A stretch of DNA of 64,000 nucleotides from Spirochaetaceae bacterium bin103 (lineage in GTDB: Bacteria > Spirochaetota > Spirochaetia > SZUA-6 > Bin103). Where the stretch lies: NCBI GenBank assembly GCA_002238925.1, contig MPNH01000003.1, positions 80,336 through 144,335 of the forward strand, in the 5' to 3' direction. Each line of letters starts with the position of its first letter. Position 1 is the first letter of the stretch. The notes beneath the pieces were generated by a model. The model was not told the origin of the DNA, did no database searches, and saw nothing but the letters and a program-made list of their open reading frames with translations. The translations under genes and the position numbers were made by a program. This document shows positions 1 through 9,529 of the stretch, piece after piece.

Positions 1-1
1 C

Positions 2-1726
2 CTGTTCCACTGGGAGCTGGCGTTCCCGCACGTCTTCGCGCGGGGCGGCTTCGACGTCGTGCTCGGCAACCCGCCGTGGGAGCGGATCAAACTCCAGGAG
101 CAGGAGTTCTTCGCTACGCGCGAGCCCGCGATCGCCAACGCACGCAACGCGGCCGCAAGAAAGAAGCTCATCGCCGCGCTGCCAGCCACCAACCCCGTTC
201 TCTGGAAGGACTGGACCAGCGCAACACGCGTCGCACAAGGCCAGAGCAACTTCGTCCGCCAATCTCGTCGCTACCCGCTCTGCGGCAAGGGCGACGTGAA
301 TACCTACGCGCTATTCGCCGAGCACAACTGGAACATGATGGGCTCGCGCGGCCGCGCAGGATTCGTAGTGCCGAGCGGCATCGCGACGGACAAACCAACC
401 AAGGAATACTTCCAGGCAATCCTGCAATCGCGTGCCCTGCATTCAATGTGGGAATTCGAGAACGAGGGCTTTTTTACGGCCGGCAAGGGCCACATGCTAA
501 GATTCGCACTGACAACTCTCTCCGGTGGCGACGACGCGTCGGCGGCCGACTTTCTTTTTCAGGGGCAGGCGGTCTCTGACGTGGATGACCCTGAACGTCA
601 CTTCACCCTCAGCGCGACAGACATCCACACGGTCAACCCGAATACGGGAACCTGCCCCATCTTTCGGACCAAGCGTGACGCCGCCATCGCGCTCGCAATC
701 TACCGACGCGCCGGTGTGCTGTGGAGAGAAGGCGACCCGGACGGAAATCCCTGGGGCTTGCGATTCCTTAGCATGTTTCACATGACCGACGACTCCGCAC
801 TCTTCCGCATTGGCGCTGACTTGGTGTCCGCCGGGTGGAGGCTGTCAGTCGACCGGTTCGAGAAGGACGGAAGATCTATGCTGCCGCTGTACGAAGCAAA
901 GATGATCTACCAGTACAACCACAGGCGCGGCACATTCGAAGGTCTACCTCCCGGAAAGAGACCGCATCGGTTACCATCCCCATCTGACGCGAGACTGGCC
1001 GATACAGGGTATGCGGTTTTGCCGTTCTACTGGGTCTCTGAGGAGGAAACCAATACCCGTCTGGATGGAGTCTGGCACCATGAGTGGCTGCTCGGTTGGC
1101 GCGACGTGACGGATTCGCGAGCGAGTGCCCGCACCGTAGTCGCGTGCATCGTTCCGAGGACCGCCGCAAGTAACAGTTTGTTTATTTTGATGCCGTCTCA
1201 TAGCACGCAACAAGTGGCCAACCTCTACGCGAACCTTGCAAGTATACCGTTCGATTATTGCGCTAGGCAAAAGGTTGGCGGACTTCATGTGAATTACTTT
1301 ACCATGCGGCAGCTTCCCGCGCTCCGCCCGTCGGCGTACACCATTCCCTCCCCGTGGGAGCGTTCTACTCAGGTTCGCTACTGGCTCCTGCCACGTGTCC
1401 TGGAACTCACGTACACCACATGGAGTCTGAAGCCATTCGCCGAAGATATCGGTGACGACGGCCCTCCATTTATCTGGGATTTCGAGCGCCGTTTTCAACT
1501 CCAGTGTGAGATCGACGCCGCATTCTTCCACTTGTACGGCATCTCACTGGACAACACCGCCTATATCCTTGACACGTTTCCCGTCCTCGAGCGGTCGGAG
1601 ATACGTGAGTACGGCGAGTACCGGACAAAGGCTACGGTGCTGGCAACCTACGACGCACTTGCGGCGGCGGCTGCCAGTGGCGTGCCATACGAGTCGCCGC
1701 TTGGACCGCCCAGGAGGGCGAAATGA
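2..1726 (+). CDS. Eco57I-type N6-adenine DNA methyltransferase, C-terminal part (5' end outside window)
   Basis: The reading frame is open from the first bases of the window, so the gene starts upstream and only its last ~575 codons are seen. Bases 59-79 encode VLGNPPW, the catalytic motif IV (NPPW) of gamma-class adenine methylases, preceded by a segment typical of Eco57I-like enzymes (FHWE...FDVVLGNPPWE). The ~480 residues after the motif are long and variable, as expected for a target-recognition region. The tail (YILDTFPVLERSE...YRTKATVL) is shared by large Eco57I-family methylases. It transfers a methyl group from S-adenosylmethionine to adenine, probably protecting self DNA. Its stop overlaps the next ATG (ATGA), so it is coupled to the downstream ATPase and nucleases. 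Restriction, BREX-like or other defence context cannot be decided without the upstream genes. Confidence 0.8.
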   Translation: MFHWELAFPHVFARGGFDVVLGNPPWERIKLQEQEFFATREPAIANARNAAARKKLIAALPATNPVLWKDWTSATRVAQGQSNFVRQSRRYPLCGKGDVNTYALFAEHNWNMMGSRGRAGFVVPSGIATDKPTKEYFQAILQSRALHSMWEFENEGFFTAGKGHMLRFALTTLSGGDDASAADFLFQGQAVSDVDDPERHFTLSATDIHTVNPNTGTCPIFRTKRDAAIALAIYRRAGVLWREGDPDGNPWGLRFLSMFHMTDDSALFRIGADLVSAGWRLSVDRFEKDGRSMLPLYEAKMIYQYNHRRGTFEGLPPGKRPHRLPSPSDARLADTGYAVLPFYWVSEEETNTRLDGVWHHEWLLGWRDVTDSRASARTVVACIVPRTAASNSLFILMPSHSTQQVANLYANLASIPFDYCARQKVGGLHVNYFTMRQLPALRPSAYTIPSPWERSTQVRYWLLPRVLELTYTTWSLKPFAEDIGDDGPPFIWDFERRFQLQCEIDAAFFHLYGISLDNTAYILDTFPVLERSEIREYGEYRTKATVLATYDALAAAAASGVPYESPLGPPRRAK

Positions 1727-2966
1727 GTGGATTTCGGCTACGGGAGATACGCGCCGCAAACTACCGTTGCTTCGATGAAATAGGACTTCGTCCCGAGAAC
1801 GACACAACGCTCCTCGTCGCCGAGAACGGCGGGGGGAAAACGGCTCTTCTCTCCGCCATTGCGATAGGCCTCGCCGTATTTCAGACAGGCGCGCCCAGAA
1901 CCCTGAAGCTCGATTCTCGACGCGACGCCACAATGCGTACCGTCGACAACAAGGGGCGCCGCGAGCCGGTCGGCCCCTGTAAACTCGCGTGGGCCGCCGC
2001 AGTGCACGGCTCGGTCTCCGTCACATGGTCAACGACTGCTCACCCCGCGTCCGGTCGGACCATCACTCAGCGCAAACCGATTGATGAGGCTCTGGAACGG
2101 CTTCGAGTGCCAGGCGACCGCTGGCCGTTGTTTGCATGGTACGGCGTAGACCGGCTGGGACGCCGTCGCAACGGGCGCCGTAAGGTCGAACGTTCGGCCG
2201 ACCGCTGGGAAGCCTATGCTTCCGCGCTCGACCCAATCTCGATGAGGCACCACTGCTCCAGTGGCTCCAGGACGAGATACTCGGAGACGTGGTGCGTCGG
2301 CAGCAGGGAGAACCGGAGCGTTTCTTCCACGCCGCCGTCATGCAGGCAGCGGTCGACGCCACGCCCGGCGTCATGAACGCCTGGTACGACCCGGTATCGC
2401 AAGATCCCATGGTGCGCTTCGACGACGGACACGTCGCCCCGTGGCCCGAGCTTTCCGACGGCTTCCACGTGTTCATCGCGCTGGTTGCCGACATCGCCCG
2501 CCGCGCCGCCATGCTCAACGAGTTCGATCGGGCCGAAGCGGCCGCGCGAGTCGAAGGCACCGTGCTCATCGACGAGCTAGACCTCCACCTGCACCCGCGG
2601 TGGCAACGGGTGGTGCTTGCCGGCCTGCGGCGCGCATTCCCGAGGCTGCAACTCATCGTAACCACCCACTCGCCACAGGTCTTGAGCAGCGCCGCCAATC
2701 GCCAAGTGCGCCGGCTGTTCAAGGGGAAGCTCCAGGAATACCCCGTGTTGGTCGAGGGTCGGGACACGAACGCGATCCTCCGCGAGCACATGAACACCGA
2801 GGACCGCGACCCGGAGGCGACGCACGCGCTACGGAGGCTCCACGACTACATCGACCAGGGGCGTCACGAGGACGCCGAGGACCTATACAGGAAGCTGCTG
2901 GCTCGTTGGGGTGACCTCGACCCCGACCTGATCGAAACCAAGGTGATCCTGGACCTGGAGGAGTAG
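1723..2966 (+). CDS. AAA ATPase, Septu PtuA-like (COG3950 type), with a single-base frameshift
   Basis: SMC/ABC-like ATPase expected to pair with the HNH nuclease that follows. Residues 1-170 are read in one frame and contain the Walker A motif ENGGGKTA near residue 35 (LLVAENGGGKTALLSAI). From about base 2235 the homologous protein continues in the -1 frame (NLDEAPLLQWLQDEIL), through the signature/Walker B region TVLIDELDLHLHPRWQ and the switch segment IVTTHSPQVLSS, to the stop at 2966. One base appears to be missing near 2235. The intact protein would be ~414 residues. An AGGAGG site at 1712-1717 precedes the ATG at 1723, which overlaps the methylase stop by 4 nt. No CDS reads through the shift, so the gene is either inactive or the assembly has an error. 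Confidence 0.75.
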
Positions 2967-2967
2967 G

Positions 2968-3728
2968 GTGCGCGGCATCTCGAAGCCCTGGCCTGGGCGA
3001 GACGTCTATCCGGACGGGCACGAAGCGGCGAGCACCCGCGAAGCCGAGGACGCCTATCTGGCCGCGCTGCCGAACGCCGACAACCATTCGGTCTTCCCGC
3101 GCTGGGCGTTCGATGGGCTCGACAAGGACAAGCTCCGATCCGAGATGTACCGGGAACAGCGTTCGCTGTGCATCTTCTGCGAACGGCGGATCGGTGAGGG
3201 CCACCCGGCGCCCCGGATTGACCATGGTACCCGCTCAGCCGCGAGTCGGGGCTCGCCCTTCACTGGAAAAACCTCTATCTGTCCTGCCCCACGCTGGAGA
3301 CCTGCGACTCGGCAAAGGAGGACCATCCGTTCCGGTGGGATGATGAGTCTCACGTGCCCTGGCCAGTGACCCTTCGGTACGAGGATGTCGTCGGATTCAC
3401 CAGCCTCGGAGAAATCTACGTCCGCTCGGTGGTGAGGTCGCCGGATCCCGTCCGCCGGGCGATCGAACTCGCCATTGCGGGTCGCACCGATGGCGATCGC
3501 AGGCGGCGTGGAATCCTCAACCTGAACGCTCCGGCACTCGTGACGGCCCGGTCTGCCGTGCTTCGCGGCGAGCGCAAACGCTTGGGAAAGGAATTCGCGA
3601 ACAGGACCGCGACCAGGGATGATCGCGAGCAACGGGCATCTGAACTGCTCGGCAGGAATCAACTTCCCGACTTCGTGAGCATCCGCGTGGCATGGTTGCG
3701 CAAGACGCTGGGCCGAGGCCGGTCGTGA
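2968..3728 (+). CDS. HNH endonuclease of the TIGR02646/PtuB type, with a single-base frameshift
   Basis: The GTG start lies 1 nt after the ATPase stop. The N-terminal part (RGISKPWPGRD...) and the zinc/HNH core SLCIFCERRIGEGHPAPRIDH match the TIGR02646 family, the nuclease partner (PtuB) of Septu and of retron Ec78 systems. At 3223-3227 the frame changes: the homologous continuation WYPLSRESGLALHWKNLY LSCPTLETCD is in the -1 frame (from 3225) and runs to the stop at 3728. One T seems to be missing from a CATTGG. The intact product would be ~253 residues, normal for the family. In known Septu systems PtuA ATPase and PtuB nuclease act together against phage. No reverse transcriptase is seen next to it, so a retron is not supported by this window. 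Confidence 0.75.
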
Positions 3729-4489
3729 TCCCCGCGGTAACCATCACACGGCTGGAGAAAGCCGCGACCGACAACGGCTTCGACCTTGAGCTGGCGCCAA
3801 CCGCAGATTGGCTCTGCTTTGGCAGCACCCAGACATCACTCCACATTTGGCTCACCGCGACCGGCCCGTCCCAATTCGCCGCTGCCATGTCACGTAACGA
3901 TGTCCTCGACGGGCTGGGGGGACTCGGCGCGGCGTTCACCAACCCGCTCCCAAGCGGCGCCGCCGGCGCGCTGAACGTCCGCGACGTTGACGCCCTCCAT
4001 CACCTCCTCCGCCGCGCGTTCCAACTCTCCCGGACGCTGCCCGACGCGCTCATCCGCGCCTTTCAACACGTAACCGCGCACCTGCCTCGCACAACGGAAG
4101 CGGAGCGACTGGTCGTGCAACGAGTCGGCCAGGACATCTTCCGCCGTGGCCTGCTCGAATACTGGGATGGCCGTTGTGCGATCACCCGCCTCGCCGTGCC
4201 CGAACTCCTCCGCGCCAGCCACATCAAGCCCTGGGCCACCTGCGACACCGACGCTGAGCGGCTCGACATCTTCAACGGCCTGCTACTCGCACCACATCTC
4301 GATGCCGCCTTCGACGCCGGCTTCATCACGATCGGGCAGGAAGGCACAGTGCTCGTATCGAATACTCTCCCTCCCGATGCCCGGCGACTTCTTGGACTCG
4401 ACCGGTCACTAATCGTGCGCGGATTGCACCCTCCCCACGAGCGTTACCTGCGTTTGCACCGGGTCAACGTCTTCCGCACGAATGAGTAG
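3725..4489 (+). CDS. HNH_2-type restriction endonuclease-like protein
   Basis: A 254-residue protein starting at the GTG (3725) that overlaps the preceding stop as GTGA; an upstream in-frame ATG at 3692 is possible but lies inside the previous gene. Residues ~150-230 carry an HNH_2 (PF13391) nuclease core: GRCAITRLAVPELLRASHIKPW, then NGLLLAPHLDAAFDAGFITI, with the His of SHIKPW and the N..H..D residues as expected metal/catalytic ligands. The first ~140 residues are not recognised and may bind DNA or the partner proteins. Proteins of this type are typical of restriction and other defence loci. Being coupled to the ATPase/PtuB-like pair, it may be a third component of that operon rather than an independent gene. 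Confidence 0.8.
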   Translation: MIPAVTITRLEKAATDNGFDLELAPTADWLCFGSTQTSLHIWLTATGPSQFAAAMSRNDVLDGLGGLGAAFTNPLPSGAAGALNVRDVDALHHLLRRAFQLSRTLPDALIRAFQHVTAHLPRTTEAERLVVQRVGQDIFRRGLLEYWDGRCAITRLAVPELLRASHIKPWATCDTDAERLDIFNGLLLAPHLDAAFDAGFITIGQEGTVLVSNTLPPDARRLLGLDRSLIVRGLHPPHERYLRLHRVNVFRTNE

Positions 4490-4544
4490 GAGCCAACATC
4501 TCTTCAACTTGCGATACTATTCCCCAAGGTCCAACCTAATCCGG

Positions 4545-6506
4545 TCATAACAAAGCGTTCAGCGCCTTGAATACCGACTCGAAGCGCCGCAAGTCCTCAT
4601 CTCCCAATCTTGGACTCAAGGTGTCGATGTTGTCGATCAAATATCGGGCGGGCCGAAAGTGATTGAACCTTCCGCCTTCCGGAAGCGGTCGTGACGAAAA
4701 AAGCTCTTCCACACGGTGAATGATTCGAGGATGGTCAAACGTCAGATCATCCACGTCAATCGATGATCCGTAAACACCGTTGATTAACCCTACATAAAAC
4801 TCCGGCGAGAACATGTCCTCGATATCCGCCTCAGCTCCACCGACATAGTCAGCAAACGTTAGAACATTCTTCTTCTTGAGCAGTTTCCTCCTGTAAAGGT
4901 CCTCGATCTTTTGCTGGTCCTTCTTCTGCTTATCGATAAGGACCGCGATCCTAAGATTCGTCTGGGCTCCCAACAGTGCCACAAAAGTTGGAACTTTGTC
5001 AGATCCACCGACCGGTGTAATCGTCCAATCACTGCTCAATCCCTCTCGGCCCTGATCCTGAAGAACGGACGTGATAGCCTGAATGTACAGCAAATCCGAG
5101 ACACCTTCTACGACAAGGCTGTTGGGACCGACGAACAGAGTCTGGTAGATCTCATAGCCAAGAGCGCCTTGAAGAGGGAACAGACTGTCCTCTGTTGCAT
5201 CGAGAACTTCGGTGATCACCTTAGTCCCGCGACTCTCAGGCGGCAGTTCGTCTGCATCCTTTTCGATGCTCAGATCTTGAACTATTCGTATACGATCAAA
5301 GTTCGTTGAGTCAACCATGAACACCGAGTGCGTCGAGTAGATGAGTTGATGGTTCGGCTTCAACTCCTTCTCGAAGTATTGCAGAAGATCACCCTGAGCC
5401 TTTCCATGGAGAGAAAGACCCGGTTCGTCAAGAAGGAGGATGAGGTTCTGTTGCTCCCGACGGAGTTTCGAATACCATGCAAGAAAAGAGAAAAACCATA
5501 TGAATCCTCGAGATCGCGTGCCAAGTCCCGTGCTGACACCGTGTTCTGTGTCTTCCACTAACCCCCATATATTCAAACCTGATTGCATGCCAGTGGGATC
5601 TTCAGGTTGCGCCGGGCGAATGTCGAACTTCATTCGGAGGTGCCGATTCTGCGACCAATGCTGAAGCACACGATCTGTGAGCGCGTTGGCTGCGGCTTCC
5701 AGTCGGGCCAGCAGCCTTACCGTTCGACTTGGATTCGTTAGGTCGTTGAGCTTGAGGCCGGCAAGTTGAATTAGCCCGAGTAGCGGATGATCGGAGTCCT
5801 TGAGCTCCTGTTGTTGGATACGTTGCATTAAAGCATCGACATTGTCCTGTCCGCTTATCTGATAATATTCGTCAAAATACAGGAACTTCGGTATACGGTC
5901 TCGGAGAGTACTGCAGAATATATGCTGGTCGAGCTCGCCGTCGTCAATCTTTTGGAGTACTTCGGCATACGGAGATAGAGCGTCCTCGATATCGGCTTCG
6001 TCAAGGGTTTTTCGGATTTCCTTCACGGACGCGAGGCATCGCACGCGGTCGACGATCTGTTGGGGAAGCTTAGCGACTTCGACAAAGTGTATCAAGACCT
6101 CTCGCTCGTCGACGCTTAGACCCGACGCTGTGAGGTGGTTTGAATATCCCTTTTCGAGATTGATTTGCGGCTTGATGGATTTTAAGCACTTGTGGCCGAA
6201 TCCGTCGACTACCGCCGTAATGTCGGAGGGGTCGAGTGCGTACGTTGCGCGAACAACGGTGGCAGGCTCTCGAGTACCGTCTTCGACATCTCTTTCGTAG
6301 TCGGGCAGTGTGCGGCGCGGGTAGTCGTCAACGGGATCGAATTTGCCTTCCTCTTGAACCAAAGGATTCAATCGGTACAGTGCCTTTAAGAGTGCAGTCT
6401 TTCCGGCTTCGTTCTTACCGACGAGACAGGTGACGTCGCCGATCTCGAACTCGGTCGAATCCTGAATACTCTGGAAGTTTGTGATTTGGACCTTTTTGAG
6501 CGTCAT
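4545..6506 (-). CDS. OLD family ATP-dependent endonuclease (AAA ATPase + TOPRIM)
   Basis: A 653-residue protein. The N-terminal ATPase has Walker A GKNEAGKT near residue 30 (VTCLVGKNEAGKTALLKAL), and the second half of the ATPase core appears at about 345-400 (LILLLDEPGLSLHGKAQ, LIYSTHSVFMVD). The C-terminal TOPRIM-like nuclease starts at SLVVEGVSDLLYIQAI (Glu and Asp ligands) and continues with AVLIDKQKKDQ. This order is that of OLD (overcoming lysogenization defect) nucleases, which cleave DNA and take part in phage exclusion. An AGGAG site precedes the ATG at 6506. It is transcribed toward the 1-4489 operon and its GC content is clearly lower than that of the core genes, consistent with horizontal gain. 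No UvrD-like helicase (GajB) lies beside it, so it looks like a stand-alone class 1 OLD protein. Confidence 0.82.
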   Translation of the reverse strand: MTLKKVQITNFQSIQDSTEFEIGDVTCLVGKNEAGKTALLKALYRLNPLVQEEGKFDPVDDYPRRTLPDYERDVEDGTREPATVVRATYALDPSDITAVVDGFGHKCLKSIKPQINLEKGYSNHLTASGLSVDEREVLIHFVEVAKLPQQIVDRVRCLASVKEIRKTLDEADIEDALSPYAEVLQKIDDGELDQHIFCSTLRDRIPKFLYFDEYYQISGQDNVDALMQRIQQQELKDSDHPLLGLIQLAGLKLNDLTNPSRTVRLLARLEAAANALTDRVLQHWSQNRHLRMKFDIRPAQPEDPTGMQSGLNIWGLVEDTEHGVSTGLGTRSRGFIWFFSFLAWYSKLRREQQNLILLLDEPGLSLHGKAQGDLLQYFEKELKPNHQLIYSTHSVFMVDSTNFDRIRIVQDLSIEKDADELPPESRGTKVITEVLDATEDSLFPLQGALGYEIYQTLFVGPNSLVVEGVSDLLYIQAITSVLQDQGREGLSSDWTITPVGGSDKVPTFVALLGAQTNLRIAVLIDKQKKDQQKIEDLYRRKLLKKKNVLTFADYVGGAEADIEDMFSPEFYVGLINGVYGSSIDVDDLTFDHPRIIHRVEELFSSRPLPEGGRFNHFRPARYLIDNIDTLSPRLGDEDLRRFESVFKALNALL

Positions 6507-6654
6507 TATCTCTCCTTGTGGGCAGTGGTGAATGATGAATTGGACTTGTCGGCCCCTCGGGGTGTTACGTATGCAAGCCGAGTTTCCGATGATCCGTCAA
6601 CACGTGTGTGAGCGCACTAAGCGTGGCTTGGTCCTGGGTGCCGCAGGCCGGCGA

Positions 6655-7545
6655 TGGAGTCGTTCGTCGGCGAGGGTGAGATTCAGCAGCCTTCACGCCG
6701 ATCACGCCGGCGCGCGCCTCGCAGCTGACCGGCCGCTATCCGCACGATCACCTGCAGCTGTCCAACATCTGCAACTCAACGGCCTGTTCGACGACCGGCT
6801 GATCGGCCAACCCACGCTGCTGTCGTGGCTGCCCGGCGCCGGCTACGGCATCGGCTATAGCGGCAAGTGGCACCTGCCGCGTGAAGGCGACGGCGAACTG
6901 TGGGAGGTGGAGCGCTGGCCCCACCCGGCGAGTGGAGCCGCCCGCTGGCACGGGACGGCTACGACTTCGCCCGCGACGAGGTGCGGCGCCTGGAGTCGGG
7001 CAGGGCGGCGCCGTTCGCTGGGCGCAACATGCTGCCCCCCGAGCGCGCCCAGAAGGCGTGGACGGTGAACCGTGCCATCGAATTGGTCGATATCTTCGGC
7101 GGCGGAGAAGCCGTCTCTGGTGTTCGCCTCCTTCTTCAATCCCTACTTCCCGTACGCGGTGCCGACGCCGTGAGACACCAAGCACGACCCCGCCGAAGTC
7201 CCGCGCCCGCAGAACTTCGACAAAAACCCTTCGCCGGTAAGCCGCTCGTCCAGCAGAGGAGCTGCTGCGCTGGAATGCGGCCCACAGCCAAGAGACCACC
7301 CTGTCCAGCCCACGCATGATTTGCACCGTCGACTGGAAGTACGTCTAAAACCCGGCCACCGAGGACGAGCCGTACGACCCGCGGTCCGACCCCGGCGAGC
7401 TGTAACAACGCCACGGTGACCTTCGGGCACGTAATGCGTCGCAGGAAAGAGCCCTGGTAGCATGCATGCAGACGACCTCGGAAGCTGTACAACCCCTCGC
7501 AGGCCAACTCCTACGACCTGTTCCTGCCCAGCCGCGAACTCTGAA
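6655..7545 (+). pseudogene. Decayed sulfatase gene
   Basis: Sulfatase family landmarks occur in order but in different frames and with stops between them. The active-site region near 6681-6740 reads FTPITPARASQLTGRYPHDH, where the Cys/Ser that becomes formylglycine is absent. The GYSGKWHLP motif is at ~6850-6880, GYDFARDEVRRLE at ~6957-6995, FASFFNPYFPYAVP at ~7120-7170 (followed by a stop), EVPRPQNFDKNP at ~7195-7230, and a C-terminal remnant at ~7335-7400 (DWKYV, stop, then YDPRSDPGEL and another stop). At least two frameshifts and three stops rule out a functional product. The amino-terminal DxD-containing segment is not visible upstream. It is one of several sulfatase copies in this window. 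Confidence 0.75.
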
Positions 7546-7838
7546 CAGGATGTGTCGCCTCGACTCAACCCGACCAAAGTACACCGAGATCACCTCGAAA
7601 AAAAATGATCCCGGCAATCCTCGTATTCGACAACCACCGGGCGTCACTTGCTTGTTCCTTATCCAGATAGCGCCGTTACGGAAACACCTCCGTCATGTCG
7701 TTTCTGTGGTAATCCCCTGAGGGTTTTCGTCCGGACCGATCTCTTGTTCCGGTTACCGTCCACCGAGTCGCGCACCCCGAACCCCCGCCAATCGGCGTTT
7801 GCCCATGCGAGGCCAGCTTGTTGGGGCCCGCAAGTGCC
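7546..7838. other. Non-coding stretch between two decayed genes
   Basis: About 290 bases between the end of the sulfatase remnant and the stop of the truncated ATPase on the other strand. I find no convincing coding sequence, RNA gene or strong terminator hairpin here. It looks like decayed intergenic DNA. Confidence 0.5.
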
Positions 7839-9332
7839 CTAACATCTGCTAAACAGTTGACGCGTCCCCCCATCTATCTCTTCTTTGATTTTCTGAACAA
7901 TCGCCTGAACCTCCTCTTCGTCCTTAACTCTACCTGAGTATTCGGCACACAGAGCTTGCCACAGATGGTCGCTTCCCAAACGCAACCAATTCGCTGCTTC
8001 TCTCAACCACTCGTGATGGTCTGCCAAACTCGTAGCCCTGCCTAGCGCGTCGTACGTATCAGCAAAATCCCGGCCAATGCGCTCCGCTATTCCTTCCCAT
8101 TCGATCTTCTTAAGCAATCCAAGCACCACTCGTTCTGGTGCATCCTTCCCAGGAAGAGTATGGCAACCCCGCGAACTCTCCTGATCCCCGTCTAGAAAAA
8201 CCAGTGTCGGTTTTGAGAATCGACCCTCGAATTTCATAATTCCGAGCGTGTTACCTACCGACGCCGATCCATATGGCGTGAACATCACGCGTGTGCTCAG
8301 ATCAGGCTCTACCGCAACTAGTATCTCACTCAGCATTGCAGCACTTCGATCATCTTCTACGTATATGTCGCACTCTGGATGAGCCTCCTCATCCATCTGC
8401 GTCATAGCGAATTCTGGACTGACTCCGGTTACGATTCTACGCCCGCTAGGGTTATTGATAATGTATGCTCTAGCCCTCTCCGGCAGCTCATTCAAAATGA
8501 ACGACGAATGGGTCGATACGATGAACTGAATGTCCTGCCTTCTTGCCACCGTAGCCAGATCACGCATGAGTCGCCTCTGTGCCCTCGGGTGTAAAGAGGT
8601 CTCAATCTCGTCAATCACGACTAACCCATACCTAGGGTAGTCCGCGACCAGCAGTTCCGCTGCTGCAATCTCACCAGCCCCTTGATGGAACCCCGAGTAC
8701 CTAGCTCGTGAGACTTGCATTACCGGCACCTTTTTCTTGGAGTCAACGTCGGTTAAGGAGATGCCCGCCGCATCATATTGCTTTCCCATTACGGTCGAGT
8801 ATCGCGATAGCAGACTGTCGTCAAATGGCGAGTGAGAGCCTTCGTTTACGTTGTGCTTTAGCAGTTTTCCATAGCCTGCTCGGGCGCCGACCGGTTGAAT
8901 ACGACGCAAATCAAGATACTCGACTGCTCTCTGTCGACGTGAGCTATAGCCTCTCCACCGATTGGTTCTCTTGGTCACGGTCTTGACCGTTGAATGATCT
9001 CCCTCACGCACAGAAAACCTTAGAACGGCCCCCGAGATCTTTTCGAACGGCGTGTCCGGGAAAAAGTCTGACGCGTATGTCTCTCTGCGGCCGTCGGATT
9101 GGCGGCTGGGGGCCTCCGGAATGCGCCCCACCTGCTCGTCGATCAGCTCGACCATGGCGGAGTAGGACTCCTTCTGACGCCGCTGCCGGTCTCCGGCGGC
9201 CCGGAGTACTGTTGGAAATACGCGCCGCGCAGCCGCTCCTGCGTATCGGCGTCGCGTTCGCCGTAGATTGCGGGCGGACTTGCCCATACAGAGCTTCCTC
9301 GTGACTCTTATTTGTTGGCCCACACTCGCCAC
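7839..9332 (-). pseudogene. 5'-truncated AAA ATPase/TOPRIM gene joined to a sulfatase fragment
   Basis: The open frame would give 497 residues, but it is a chimera. Residues ~47-70 (GDRQRRQKESYSAMVELIDE) are sulfatase sequence: bases ~9119-9275 closely match 11291-11450 of the intact sulfatase gene, with a one-base deletion. From about residue 85 the protein is an ATPase that keeps the second half of the core (GFHQGAGEIAAAELL signature, YGLVVIDEIETSLHPRAQ Walker B, IQFIVSTHSSFILNE) and an OLD-like C-terminal part (CDIYVEDDRSAAMLSEIL, PTLVFLDGDQESS). The Walker A domain that should precede it is missing. Without a P-loop it cannot be a working ATPase unless the lost part is supplied elsewhere. 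Low GC in the ATPase part supports a foreign origin. Confidence 0.75.
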
Positions 9333-9529
9333 GCTACCAAAGGTTCGCTGAGCGGACTGGACGACAACCAGAGGCTGACTATTACGTCTATTCGTCGTAA
9401 GTTGTCAATCTGCTCTGACGAGTCTGTGGTGCGTGCAACGGATACGGAAGTAAGTCCTTGAGTTGTAAGAACCTATTCGGGACCACCGCAGTGCGGCTAT
9501 CATTCTGGGTGTAGCGGGTAGGGTAGCGT

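Noticed and set aside
2968..3728. A retron, because TIGR02646/PtuB-like nucleases occur in retron Ec78
   Set aside because: No reverse transcriptase or msr/msd-like structured RNA is visible nearby; a Septu-like pair is the simpler reading.
4545..6506. A Gabija system
   Set aside because: Gabija needs a UvrD-like helicase (GajB) next to the OLD-like protein; none is present on either side.
6532..7068. A 178-codon frame as an independent gene
   Set aside because: Only its middle part shows sulfatase motifs (GYSGKWHLP) and the flanks are out of frame; it belongs to the decayed sulfatase.
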